Assembly (NCBI GenBank): GCA_963751795.1
Contig: CAVVVI010000002.1
Coordinates: 806,001-870,000 of the forward strand
Reading direction: 5' to 3'
DNA from: BOG-908 sp963751795
GTDB taxonomy: Bacteria; Pseudomonadota; Alphaproteobacteria; Acetobacterales; Acetobacteraceae
Length of the DNA stretch: 64,000 bases
In this document: positions 17,453 to 28,661 of the stretch, piece by piece
Layout: the number at the start of each line of letters is the position of its first letter
How positions within the stretch are numbered: the first letter of the stretch is position 1
Position numbers and translations under genes: made by a program
The notes under the pieces: generated by a model
The model's database searches: none
Told to the model about the DNA's origin: nothing
What the model saw: the letters and a program-made list of their open reading frames with translations, nothing else

Positions 17453-18957
17453 TGCGGCTGCCCCCACGGCGCCTTGCCGGCTGCGCGGCGATCCTCGCGG
17501 CCCTGGCCTGGGGTGGCGCAGCGCCGGCGCGGGCGCAGGCCTATGCCACCATGGCGGGCCAGCCCGATCCGCGGGACTTCGTCACCCGGGCCGACACGCA
17601 GCTGACCCTGCTGGGCCGCCCGGTGCGCTTCGGCGGCGTGACGATCCCGTGGCTGGGCATGCGCACCGACGGCCATGCCCCCGCGCGGCGCCCGACGCCC
17701 TTCGAGGTGCGCGATGCGCTCAAGACGGCCGAGGCGCTCGGCGCCGCCGTGGTGCGCCTGCCCGGCCTGGCCTCCACCGCCGGCTGCGCCCTGTGCCTGG
17801 AGCCCACGCCCGGGCAGATGAATCCGGAGGTGTTCGCGCAGATCGACCTGGTGCTGAAGACGGCACGCGACCTCGGGTTGAAGGTGATCCTGCCGCTGGC
17901 TGATTCCGGTCGCGGCTGCGCCGATCCTGCGCCCTCGGGCGTCATCTGCCGCGCTGCGCCGGGGCCGGCGGGGCCGCATGCCTTTTTCACCGATGCCGGC
18001 GCCCAGGCCGCGTTCACCGCGCGCGTGCGCACCATCCTCGCCCATGTGAACAGCCTGACCAACGTCGCCTATGCGAGCGATTCGGCCATCCTGGCGTGGG
18101 AGGATTGCGACGCCTGCGCCGGCAGCGGCGACGACCCGGCGGTCGCCGCCTGGGTGGCGCGGCTCGGCCAGACGATCCACGCGGCCGACACGCACCATCT
18201 GTTTGAAAGCGGCGCGTTCGCCGGCCGCATCGGGCCCGCGGCGGCCAACGCGGTGCAGCCCGCATCTTATGCGCCCGACGGCGTCGATATCGTGGGCGAC
18301 CGGCCGGCCATCGGCGGTGCCGCCGCCGCGGCGCGCGAGGCGCTCGCCCGGCAGGTGGCCGCGATCGGCAAGGCGAACCGCGCCTACGTGCTCGACGATG
18401 TGGGCTGGTCGCCGGCCTTGTGGCCCACCGAGGCCGATCTGGAGGCCTGGCTGGGCGATATCGTGCGGGAACGCCAGATCGCGGTCGCCACCGTGGGCAA
18501 TCTGCAGGCGCATGCCGACCAGGGCGGCTACCTGCCGCCCGGCCCGGCCACCGGCCCCGGCCTGGCGGCGCTCTACTTCCCCGGCTTCGCCACGCCCGAT
18601 GTGGATGCGCCGACCATGCAGACGCGCGGGCGCGCGCTGCGCCGGTTCAACTTCGCCATGGCCGGCATCACCCTGCCGCCCGCCTATCTGCTGACGCCGC
18701 AGCCGGACATCTTGGCCGTGCAGCACGGGCGCGTATCGTGGCGCGGCGCCGCGGGGGCCGCCAGCTACAGCATCGAGCGCTCACCCGACCCGTCCACCCC
18801 GGGCTCCTGGACGCTGGTGTGCGATGCATGTGCGAGCGACGCCACCGGCTTCTGGCAGGATCCGGCGCCGGCGGCGGGGCAGGATTGGTACCGGGTCATG
18901 CCGCTCAACATCAACGGCCACCGGGCCGTGCCCTCCACCCCGGCGCACGCACGCTAA
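17452..18957 (+). CDS. Secreted GH5/mannanase-like protein with apparently lost catalytic residues
   Basis: Exported protein (501 aa) with a signal peptide ending around PARAQAY. Residues about 40-400 read like a glycoside hydrolase family 5 barrel (LGRPVRFGGVTIPWLGMR; ILAWEDCDACAG; ANRAYVLDDVGW), followed by a fibronectin III-like C-terminal domain (GRVSWRGAAGAASYSIERS). At the acid/base site the usual W-E-x-x-N-E is replaced by WEDCDA, and at the nucleophile the usual EEFG reads DDVG. By eye both catalytic glutamates are missing, suggesting a binding protein rather than an enzyme. Eight mature cysteines, several as CxxC, suggest disulfides. Translationally coupled to ugd, so probably part of exopolysaccharide handling. 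Confidence 0.65.
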   Translation: MRLPPRRLAGCAAILAALAWGGAAPARAQAYATMAGQPDPRDFVTRADTQLTLLGRPVRFGGVTIPWLGMRTDGHAPARRPTPFEVRDALKTAEALGAAVVRLPGLASTAGCALCLEPTPGQMNPEVFAQIDLVLKTARDLGLKVILPLADSGRGCADPAPSGVICRAAPGPAGPHAFFTDAGAQAAFTARVRTILAHVNSLTNVAYASDSAILAWEDCDACAGSGDDPAVAAWVARLGQTIHAADTHHLFESGAFAGRIGPAAANAVQPASYAPDGVDIVGDRPAIGGAAAAAREALARQVAAIGKANRAYVLDDVGWSPALWPTEADLEAWLGDIVRERQIAVATVGNLQAHADQGGYLPPGPATGPGLAALYFPGFATPDVDAPTMQTRGRALRRFNFAMAGITLPPAYLLTPQPDILAVQHGRVSWRGAAGAASYSIERSPDPSTPGSWTLVCDACASDATGFWQDPAPAAGQDWYRVMPLNINGHRAVPSTPAHAR

Positions 18958-19053
18958 CGCCTCGGTTGGGCCTGCCGGACGTTGACATCCGGCCCCGCCG
19001 CCCTCATTTCTGGTGGGCGGTCGGAACAGAGCACGAACGGGATTTCGTCCTTC

Positions 19054-20268
19054 ATGGACCTGCTGCATAAACTCGAAATCCTGGCCGACGCTGCGAAATA
19101 CGACGCGTCCTGCGCCTCCTCAGGCACCGTCAAGCGCAGCTCGCTGGGCGAGAAAAGCGGGGTAGGCTCCACCGAGGGCATGGGCATCTGCCACGCTTAC
19201 GCGCCGGATGGCCGCTGCATCTCGCTGCTGAAAATCCTGCTGACCAATGCCTGCATCTACGATTGCGTGTACTGCATCAACCGCCGCTCCTCCAACGTGC
19301 AGCGGGCGCGCTTCACGGTGGACGAAGTCGTCAAGCTGACGCTCGGCTTCTACCGCCGCAACTGCATCGAGGGCCTGTTCCTCAGCTCCGGCATCATCCG
19401 CAACCCGGATTATACTATGGAGCAGGTGGTGGGCGTGGCGCGCACCTTGCGCGAGGAGCATGGGTTTCGCGGCTATATTCACCTGAAAACCATCCCTGAC
19501 GCCGACCCGCTGCTGATGGCCGAGGCCGGCAAGTATGCCGACCGGCTCAGCATCAACATCGAACTGCCGACCGAGGCGAGCCTGGGCGCGCTGGCGCCGG
19601 AGAAGAGCATCGGCGACATCAAGCGCTCCATGGGCCGCATGCGCCTGCGCATCGACGAGGCACGGGCCGAAAAGCGAGCGCCGCAATTCGCACCGGCCGG
19701 GCAGAGCACGCAGGTGATCGTCGGCGCGGACGCCAGTTCCGATCGCTCCATCATGCAAATGAGCACCGACCTCTACGGCTCGTACGGCCTGCGGCGGGTG
19801 TATTATTCGGCATTCAGCCCGATCCCGGATGCCTCGTCGCTGCTGCCGCCCAAGGCCGCGCCGCTGGTGCGCGAACATCGGCTGTATCAGGCCGACTGGC
19901 TGCTGCGTTTCTACGGCTTCGGCGTGGACGAGCTGGCGACGGACGCGGCCGGCAATATGAGCCTGGAGATCGACCCCAAGCTCGCCTGGGCGCTGCAGCA
20001 CCGCGCGCTGTTTCCGGTCGATCTGAACACCGCGCCGAAGGAGATGCTGCTGCGGGTGCCCGGGCTGGGGGTCAAGACTGTCGGCCGCCTGCTGGCCTCG
20101 CGCCGGCACCGCCGGCTGCGCATGGACGATCTGGCGCGGCTGCGGCTGCCGGTGGCCAAGCTAATGCCGTTCGTGGTCACCGCCGACCACCACCCCGGCG
20201 CCACGCTGGACAGCGCGGCCCTGGCCGGCCGGCTCACCCCCAAGGCGCGCCAGCTCATTCTGATCTGA
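19054..20268 (+). CDS. Putative DNA modification/repair radical SAM protein (TIGR03916-like)
   Basis: Radical SAM protein (404 aa). The [4Fe-4S] motif is CIYDCVYC (Cys67, Cys71, Cys74). A C-terminal helix-hairpin-helix, NTAPKEMLLRVPGLGVKTVG, indicates DNA binding. The N-terminal region has further conserved Cys (DASCASSG, MGICHAY, DGRCISLL). The family commonly occurs beside DUF4130/UdgX proteins, exactly as here: the fusion protein starts about 50 bp downstream. The reaction is unknown. Start ATG 19054; longer versions only add a low-quality extension. Confidence 0.85.
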   Translation: MDLLHKLEILADAAKYDASCASSGTVKRSSLGEKSGVGSTEGMGICHAYAPDGRCISLLKILLTNACIYDCVYCINRRSSNVQRARFTVDEVVKLTLGFYRRNCIEGLFLSSGIIRNPDYTMEQVVGVARTLREEHGFRGYIHLKTIPDADPLLMAEAGKYADRLSINIELPTEASLGALAPEKSIGDIKRSMGRMRLRIDEARAEKRAPQFAPAGQSTQVIVGADASSDRSIMQMSTDLYGSYGLRRVYYSAFSPIPDASSLLPPKAAPLVREHRLYQADWLLRFYGFGVDELATDAAGNMSLEIDPKLAWALQHRALFPVDLNTAPKEMLLRVPGLGVKTVGRLLASRRHRRLRMDDLARLRLPVAKLMPFVVTADHHPGATLDSAALAGRLTPKARQLILI

Positions 20269-20294
20269 CCGGCCGGGCGGCCGGCAAGCCGGTC
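20267..20294 (+). terminator. GC-rich hairpin between radical SAM and UdgX genes
   Basis: A 7-bp inverted repeat GACCGGC (20267-20273) / GCCGGTC (20288-20294) encloses a second self-complementary stretch (CCGG...CCGG) and is followed by AATCTTTCT. It begins inside the radical SAM stop codon. It may be a weak terminator or attenuator within the gene pair. High GC makes chance hairpins common, so confidence is low. Confidence 0.3.
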
Positions 20295-20317
20295 AATCTT
20301 TCTGGGAACGTCCCCCG

Positions 20318-21721
20318 TTGCGCAGCATCATCCTCAAGCACCAGGCGGATTTCGAAGGCTGGCGCGCCGCCGCCCGTGCCGCCGCCCTCGACGGCCTGCC
20401 GCCCGAACAGACGCTGTGGTCGGTCACCGAGGCGCGCGACCTGTTTGCCGAAGCGCCGGCCGCAGCCCCTTCGGCCGGCGCTTTTTCGGTGCCGCGCGCC
20501 ATCGTGGAGGTGGCCGAGACGGCTATTCAGGCCAATGACCCGGAGCGTTTCGCGCTGCTTTATGCGCTGATCTGGCGCGCGCATCGCGGCGAGAAGCATG
20601 TGCTGGAAGATGCGGCCGACCCGCTGGTGGCGCGCGTGCGGCAGCTGGTGCAGGCGGTGCGGCGCGACACCCACAAGATGCGCGCGTTCCTGCGCTTCCG
20701 TGCGGTGGAAGAAGCCGACGCCACGCGCTACGTCGCCTGGTTCGAGCCTGACCACTACATCGTCGAAGCCAATGCCAGCTTCTTCGTGCGCCGCTTTGCC
20801 ACCATGACGTGGAGCATCCTGACGCCATATCGCAGCGCGCATTGGGATGGCACGGCGCTGCAACTCGGCGACGGCGCGCAGCCGGCCGACGTGCCGGACG
20901 ACGACGCCTTGGAAGCTTATTGGCGCGCCTATTTCGGCGCCATCTTCAACCCGGCGCGGCTGAAGGTTTCGGCCATGACGTCGGAGATGCCACGCAAATA
21001 CTGGCGCAACCTTCCCGAAGCCGCGGCGATCCCTGAGCTGATCCGGCAATCGCGCGAAAGGACCGCCGCCATGGTGGACAACCCGACCATCTCTCCGGAG
21101 CGCGCGAAGCGGCCCAGCGCCGCGCCACAGGCGGCACCGCCGGCCGGCATGGCGGCGTTGGGGGCCGAGGCCGCCGGCTGCCAGCTTTGCGACCTGTACA
21201 AGCACGCCACGCAGACGGTGTTCGGCGAGGGCCCGCTGGATGCCCGGCTGATGCTGGTGGGCGAGCAGCCGGGCGACCAGGAGGATCTGGCTGGCCGCCC
21301 GTTCGTGGGCCCGGCCGGGCAGATGCTGGACCGTGCGCTGGCCGAAGCCGGCATCGATCGCAGCGCCGTCTATGTGACCAACGCGGTGAAGCACTTCAAA
21401 TTCGAGCCGCGCGGCAAACGGCGCATCCACGCCACGCCGGACCGCACGGAAATCCAGACCTGCCGCTTCTGGCTGGATCAGGAGCGCGCGCTGGTGCAGC
21501 CCGCCGTCACCATCCTGCTCGGCGCCTCGGCCGCGCGTGCGGTGCTCGGCCGCGCCGTCACCATCTCGCGCGAGCGTGGCCGCCCCATTCCGCTGGATGG
21601 CGGGCAGGTGATGGTGACGGTGCATCCCTCCTATTTGCTGCGCCTGCCGGACGAGGAGAGCCGGCAGCGCGAATACGCTGCCATGGTGGCCGACCTGCGG
21701 ATGGCGCAGGGGTGGGTCTAG
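20318..21721 (+). CDS. DUF4130 domain fused to UdgX-type uracil-DNA glycosylase/binding protein
   Basis: Two-domain DNA repair protein (467 aa). Residues 1 to about 255 match the DUF4130 (TIGR03915) domain; about 265-467 is a UdgX-type family 4-related uracil-DNA glycosylase domain with CQLC for the iron-sulfur cluster, GEQPGDQED (315-323), PAGQMLDRAL, and TVHPSYLLRLP. The UdgX hallmark KRRIH (His371) is present; in characterised UdgX this His forms a covalent bond to the abasic sugar after uracil removal. TTG 20318 is the only plausible start (LRSIILKHQADF). The partner radical SAM gene precedes it. Confidence 0.88.
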   Translation: MRSIILKHQADFEGWRAAARAAALDGLPPEQTLWSVTEARDLFAEAPAAAPSAGAFSVPRAIVEVAETAIQANDPERFALLYALIWRAHRGEKHVLEDAADPLVARVRQLVQAVRRDTHKMRAFLRFRAVEEADATRYVAWFEPDHYIVEANASFFVRRFATMTWSILTPYRSAHWDGTALQLGDGAQPADVPDDDALEAYWRAYFGAIFNPARLKVSAMTSEMPRKYWRNLPEAAAIPELIRQSRERTAAMVDNPTISPERAKRPSAAPQAAPPAGMAALGAEAAGCQLCDLYKHATQTVFGEGPLDARLMLVGEQPGDQEDLAGRPFVGPAGQMLDRALAEAGIDRSAVYVTNAVKHFKFEPRGKRRIHATPDRTEIQTCRFWLDQERALVQPAVTILLGASAARAVLGRAVTISRERGRPIPLDGGQVMVTVHPSYLLRLPDEESRQREYAAMVADLRMAQGWV

Positions 21722-21820
21722 CCCAGGCACCGCTGCCGCCCGGGCGGGGCCGTCCTGCGTACCCGGTTTGCGCAACCCCGGCGCCGGGGTAGGCTGGCCG
21801 GCATCAGGAGGGGACGACCC

Positions 21821-23491
21821 ATGCAATACCCGACAGCACGCATGCTGCTGCTGGCCAGCGCCCTTGCCGCGCCGGCGCACGCGCAATACCCCGGCCATCC
21901 CGCCACCACGCCGGACATCACGGCTGCCGACCTGGCCGCGCGCGACAAGGCGCTGGCCGACGATGCGTTCCAGGGCCGCGGCCCCGGCACGACGGCCGGC
22001 GAAGCGTCCGCGGCCTGGATCGCCGAGGAGATGCGGCGCATCGGCCTGGTCCCCGGCAATCACGGCAGCTACTTCCAGGACGTGCCGACGGTGAACATCA
22101 CGCTGGCCGCCGCCGCTTCGCACCTCAGTTTCGCCACCGCCCAGGGCCCGGTCACGCCCGCCTTCCCGGCCGATGCGGTGTATTGGACGCCGCGGTTCAA
22201 GAATACGGTCGTCTCGGTCGCCAACGCGCCGATGGTGTTCGTGGGCTACGGCGTGGTGGCGCCGGAATACCATTGGGACGACTATGCCGGCATCGACGTG
22301 CGCGGCAAGACGGTGGTGGTGCTGATCAACGATCCCGGCAACGAGGATGCGCACCCGGATCCCGCGTTCTTCCACGGCCGCGCCATGACGTATTACGGCC
22401 GCTGGACCTATAAATACGAAGAGGCCGCCCGCCACGGCGCCGCCGCGGTGATGATCGTGCACGAGACCGCGCCGGCGGCGTACGGTTGGCAGGTGGTGCG
22501 CAATTCCAATTCGGGCAGCAAATCCTGGCTGGACGAGGCGGATGGCAATGTCGGCAAGGTTGCCGTGCAGGGCTGGATCACCCGGCAGACGGCCGTCGAG
22601 CTGTTCCGCCGCGCCGGCCTGGATTATGCGGCCGAGAAGCACGCCGCCAACCAGCCCGGCTTCAAGCCGGTGGCGATGCGCGGGGAGACGATGAGCGCTG
22701 AGCTGCACTCCACGGTCGCGCACATGAACACCCGCAACGTCATCGGCATGGTGCCAGGCGCCACCCACCCCGAGGACGTGGTGCTGTACACCGCGCATTG
22801 GGATCACCTCGGCGTCAAACCCGACGTGCCCGGACCGGACAAGATCTATAACGGCGCCATCGACAACGCGATGGGCGTGGCCAGCATCCTCGAGATCGGC
22901 CAGGCATTCGTGCACGCGCCCAAGCCGCGGCGCTCCGTCGGCATCATCTGCTGGACGCTGGAGGAACAGGGCCTGCTCGGCTCGCAATATTTCGCCGCTC
23001 ATCCGGTCTGGCCGCTCGCGCACATCGTCGGCGGCATCAACATCGATGCCAATCTGCCGGAAGGCCCGGCGCATGATCTCGTCGTCATCGGCAACGGCGC
23101 GTCGCAGCTGGAAGATACGTTGGCCGCCACGCTGAAAACCCAGGGCCGCGTCATCGCAGCAGATCCCGAGCCGGAAAAGGGCAGCTTCTACCGGTCGGAC
23201 CATATCAGCCTGGCCAAGGTGGGCGTGCCGATGCTGGATCCGGATGGCGGCTACGATCTGGTCAATGGCGGCACTGCGCGCGGCCGCGCGGTGCGCGACG
23301 CCTACACCGCCAACCACTACCACCAGCCTTCCGACGAGTTCGATCCGGCCTGGGACCTGTCCGGCCCGATACAGGACCTCAAGGTGCTGTATGCGGTGGG
23401 GCAGACGCTGGCCAACGGCGATACATGGCCGGACTGGTATGCCGGCAACGAGTTCCGCGCTATTCGGGACAAAAGCCGGGCAGGCAATTGA
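21821..23491 (+). CDS. Exported M28-family zinc peptidase with PA domain
   Basis: Secreted or periplasmic aminopeptidase-like protein (556 aa). A signal peptide ends near AHAQY. A protease-associated (PA) insert lies about residues 130-270 (FVGYGVVAPEYHWDDYAG, GKTVVVLINDPG). The M28 catalytic domain carries the zinc ligands in AHWDHLG (His326), AIDNAMG (Asp348), EEQGLLG, GINIDAN (Asp409) and YHQPSDEF. Start ATG 21821 has a strong GGAGGGG box 7 nt upstream. The M1 peptidase follows after 20 bp, suggesting a shared peptide-scavenging operon. Confidence 0.92.
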   Translation: MQYPTARMLLLASALAAPAHAQYPGHPATTPDITAADLAARDKALADDAFQGRGPGTTAGEASAAWIAEEMRRIGLVPGNHGSYFQDVPTVNITLAAAASHLSFATAQGPVTPAFPADAVYWTPRFKNTVVSVANAPMVFVGYGVVAPEYHWDDYAGIDVRGKTVVVLINDPGNEDAHPDPAFFHGRAMTYYGRWTYKYEEAARHGAAAVMIVHETAPAAYGWQVVRNSNSGSKSWLDEADGNVGKVAVQGWITRQTAVELFRRAGLDYAAEKHAANQPGFKPVAMRGETMSAELHSTVAHMNTRNVIGMVPGATHPEDVVLYTAHWDHLGVKPDVPGPDKIYNGAIDNAMGVASILEIGQAFVHAPKPRRSVGIICWTLEEQGLLGSQYFAAHPVWPLAHIVGGINIDANLPEGPAHDLVVIGNGASQLEDTLAATLKTQGRVIAADPEPEKGSFYRSDHISLAKVGVPMLDPDGGYDLVNGGTARGRAVRDAYTANHYHQPSDEFDPAWDLSGPIQDLKVLYAVGQTLANGDTWPDWYAGNEFRAIRDKSRAGN

Positions 23492-23511
23492 GGCCAGGCG
23501 GGAGAACGACC

Positions 23512-26140
23512 ATGCGCAAACATCTGTTGCTGACCACCAGCCTGCTTCTGGCCGCCACGGCCGCGCGCGCCGAGGCGCCGTTCAGCTTCGACCACGCGCC
23601 CGGCAAGCTGCCGAAAACGGTGGTGCCCGACGCCTACCGCATCGACATCACGCCCGACCTGAACAGCCTGACGCTGAAGGGCAGCGAGGCGATCACGCTG
23701 CACGTGCGCAGTGCGACCGATAGCATCACGCTCAACCAGGCCGGCCTGCATCTGGCGCACGCGGCCATCCTGAACGTGGGTGATGCCACCATCACGCAGG
23801 ACGAGCACGCCCAGACGGCCACGCTGCATTTTGCGCGTGCGTTGCAGCCCGGCACCTACCTGCTCGGCATCAAATATACCGGCCCCATTCCGCAGACGCC
23901 GAACGGCATCTATTACGACGACTACAAAGACGCATCCGGCGCCAAGAAGCGCATGCTGGTGACGCAGTTCGAAGTGGCCGATGCGCGCCGCATGTTCCCG
24001 GGCTGGGACGAGCCGGCGTTCAAGGCCGTCTTTCAGCTTTCCGTGGTGCTGCCGCCAAATCTGGCCGCTGTCAGCAACATGCCGGCGGCCAAGATCCTCA
24101 AGACGCCGGACGGCATGCAGCACATCATGTTCGCGCCGACGCCGCGCATGTCCACCTACCTGCTGGCGCTGATCGCCGGCGACATGAGCGCCGTGCACGG
24201 CGAGGCCGCCGGCACGCGGATGAGCGCCTGGGCCCCCACCGGCAAGCAGGATCAGGCGCAGTACCTCGCTCGATGTCGAACAGAAGGTGCTGCCGTTCTA
24301 CAACGGATATTTCGGCGTGCCCTATCCGCTGCCCAAGCTCGACCTGATTGCCATTCCCGGCAATTACGAGGCCGGCGCGATGGAGAATTGGGGTGCGATC
24401 ACCTTCATCGACGACGCCATGCTGTTCGACCCGCAGAACTCGGCGCCGGCGACGCGGGAGACCATCTTTCTCGTGGTCGCCCACGAAATGGCGCATCAAT
24501 GGTCGGGCGACCTGGTGACCATGGGCTGGTGGGACAACATCTGGCTGAACGAAGGGTTCGCCACCTGGATGGAGCTGAAGGCCACCGACCATTTCAACCC
24601 GGATTGGCAGATCTGGCCGCGCCAGCACGACCAGCGTGAACAGGCGATGGCGCAGGATGCCCAGCCCACCACGCACCCGATCCAACAGGTGATCCGCGAC
24701 GAGAGCGAGGCCAACAGCGCGTTCGACGGCATCAGCTACCAGAAAGGCGAGCAGATCATCCGCATGGTGGAGGACTGGCTCGGCCCGGACGTCTTCCGCG
24801 ACGGCATGCGGCGCTACATGCAGGCGCACCAGTTCGGCAACACCAGCAGCGCCGATCTGTGGTCGGCGCTGGGTGCGGCGGCCAACCGCGATGTCACCAG
24901 CGTGGCGGCCAGCTTCACCGAGCAGCCCGGCGTGCCGCTGGTGCATGTGGCGCGCGCCTGCACAGACGGCCATGCCAGCTTCACGCTGACGCAGGATCGC
25001 TTCACCATCCACGATCCGCATCCCAAGGCATTGACGTGGAACATTCCGGTCAGCCTGGGCGCGCCGGGTGCGGCCACCCAGCACGTGCTGCTCGGCGCGG
25101 CGCCGGCCAGTGTGCAGGCCGGCGGCTGCGAGGCGCCGCTGAAAGCCAATTTCGGCGAGGCCGGCTATTACCGCGTGCAATACGATGCGCCTTCGCTGGC
25201 TGCCCTGCGCACTGCCTTGCCCACGCTGGCCGCCACCGACCGAACCAATTTGCTGGGCGACCAGTTCGCGCTGTTCGTGGCCGACCGCGCCAAGCTGGGC
25301 GACTACCTCGATCTGCTCACCAGCCTGCACGATGAGCAGAACATCGCGGTGTGGGAGGACACGCTCGCCCATCTCGACCGTATCGACACCGCGCTGATTG
25401 GCACGCCGTTGCGCGCGCGCTTTGCCACCTGGGCCGCCAATTTCGTGCGCCCCGAGGCTGCGCGCCTGGGCTGGGATGCCAAGCCGGGCGAGCCGTTCCT
25501 GGACGCGCTGCTGCGCCCCAAGATGATCGGCGCGCTCGGCCGGTTCCAGGATGCGCCGACCATCGCCGAAGCCCGCCGGCGCTTCGCCGCCTACCAGCAG
25601 GATCCCGCCGCCCTGCCGCCGGCGCTGCGCGAGCCGGTGCTGGCCATGGTCAGCCACACCGCCGACCAGGCGATCTACGACACGCTGAAGCAGATGGGCA
25701 TTAAGGCCACCAGCACGGAGGAGAAGCTGCGCTACTTCAACGCGATGGCGACCGCGCAGGACCCCAAGCTGATCGCCCAGACGGTGGCCTTTGCCGATGC
25801 CGGCGAGGTGCCGAACGGCCGCATCGCGTTCTTCCTGTATGAAGCGAGCCGCGGCTCGGAAAACGCGGAGCTCGTCTACAGCCTCACCAAGCCGGTGGCT
25901 GCCAAGCTGGCGGCGCGCATCCCCGGTGACGGCTTGGGGCCGACGCCGCTGGTGGCCGCCGCCGCCGGTTCCAGCAATCCGGCCACCGCCCAGGCGATCC
26001 TGGCCGAGCCCTCCAGCCAGGCCTCGGCCGGCGCCAAGATCTGGGCCGCGCGCGTGGCCGGCGGCATCGAGACGGCGGCCGAACTGCGCACGCGCGTCTC
26101 GGCCCAGCTCGGCCCCTGGCTGGACGCTCACGCCAAGTAA
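23512..26140 (+). pseudogene. Exported M1-family aminopeptidase, interrupted by a +1 frameshift near 24265
   Basis: Zinc metallopeptidase of the M1 (aminopeptidase N) family. Signal peptide at the start (LLLTTSLLLAATAARAEAP). The exopeptidase motif GAMEN, the zinc motif HEMAHQW and the downstream zinc Glu in WLNEGFATW are all present, followed by an ERAP1-like helical domain. The frame changes at 24262-24270: reading tac-ctc-gct continues into junk, whereas deleting one C (tac-tcg-ctc-gat) restores YSLDVEQKVLPFYNGYFG. Without that base the gene is 2628 nt, 875 aa, uninterrupted. Either a recent mutation or a sequencing error. Ribosome binding site GGGAG lies upstream of ATG 23512. Confidence 0.85.
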
Positions 26141-26144
26141 CCGC

Positions 26145-26177
26145 CCCGCGGTCCTGTCCCTCTGGCAGGACCGCGGG
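26145..26177. terminator. Strong bidirectional hairpin between convergent M1 peptidase and acs
   Basis: A perfect 12-bp inverted repeat, CCCGCGGTCCTG (26145-26156) and its complement (26166-26177), with a 9-nt loop. It fills the 43-bp gap between two convergent stop codons (26140 and 26184), the usual place for a shared terminator. No long T tract follows on either strand. Confidence 0.65.
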
Positions 26178-26183
26178 CGCTGC

Positions 26184-28118
<1,935 letters not shown>

Positions 28119-28244
28119 CTTGCGTCTCCCTGGTCGGCCGGGCAGGGGCACCCGGCGCGTTGCACACTGCGCACCCGCGCATGCAGCCGCCATCACGGAC
28201 CGCACAGCCTGCCGCCGTCAACGCCCTGCGACCGCCGGGGCGGC

Positions 28245-28661
28245 TCAGCCGGGGGGCACGCCGCCCAGCGCGCAGATATGCGCCCAGTATTCCGGCGCCA
28301 CCGGGGCCACCGACAGGCGCGAGTATTTCAGCAGCGAGAGGCCGGCCAGCGCCGGATCGGCCTTCATGGCGGCTAAAGTGACGGGGCGGCGGAACGGGCG
28401 CAGCGCCTTCATGTCCACGCACACCCAGTCGCCCGAAGTGGCGGTGGGGTCGGGATAGGCGGCGCGCACCACCTTCACGATGCCCACGATCTCCTTGCCG
28501 ATATTGGAGTGGTAGAAGAACGCGCGGTCACCCACCGCCATGGCGCGCAGATTGGCCTTGGCCTGGTGGCTGCGCACGCCGGTCCAGGGTTCCACCTTGT
28601 GGGCCACCTGCATGTCCCAGCTGAACGAGTCCGGCTCGCTTTTCACCAGCCAATGGTTCAC
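28245..28661 (-). CDS. EVE domain protein
   Basis: Small protein (138 aa) that is entirely an EVE (PUA-like) domain: WLVKSEPDSFSWD, GVRSHQAKANLRAM, GDRAFFYHSN, GIVKVVRAAYPDPTA and SLLKYSRLSVAPV are characteristic. EVE domains bind modified bases, and the family includes thymocyte nuclear protein 1. GTG 28661 overlaps the stop of the YciI-like gene (GTGA), so the two are coupled. No restriction or modification genes lie nearby. Confidence 0.9.
   Translation of the reverse strand: MNHWLVKSEPDSFSWDMQVAHKVEPWTGVRSHQAKANLRAMAVGDRAFFYHSNIGKEIVGIVKVVRAAYPDPTATSGDWVCVDMKALRPFRRPVTLAAMKADPALAGLSLLKYSRLSVAPVAPEYWAHICALGGVPPG

Noticed and set aside
21776..21789. 14-bp perfect palindrome CCCCGGCGCCGGGG upstream of the M28 peptidase
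   Set aside because: Short GC palindromes are expected by chance at this composition, it has no loop for a terminator, and no second copy was noticed nearby.
20255..23323. Very long minus-strand open frame (about 1020 codons) opposite UdgX and the M28 peptidase
   Set aside because: It has no recognisable domain and is rich in His, Arg, Gly and Ala, typical of the antisense of GC-rich coding sequence; the plus-strand genes have clear motifs.
24287..26140. The C-terminal part of the M1 peptidase as a separate gene starting at a GTG
   Set aside because: It would start in the middle of the catalytic domain; removing one base joins it perfectly to the upstream part.
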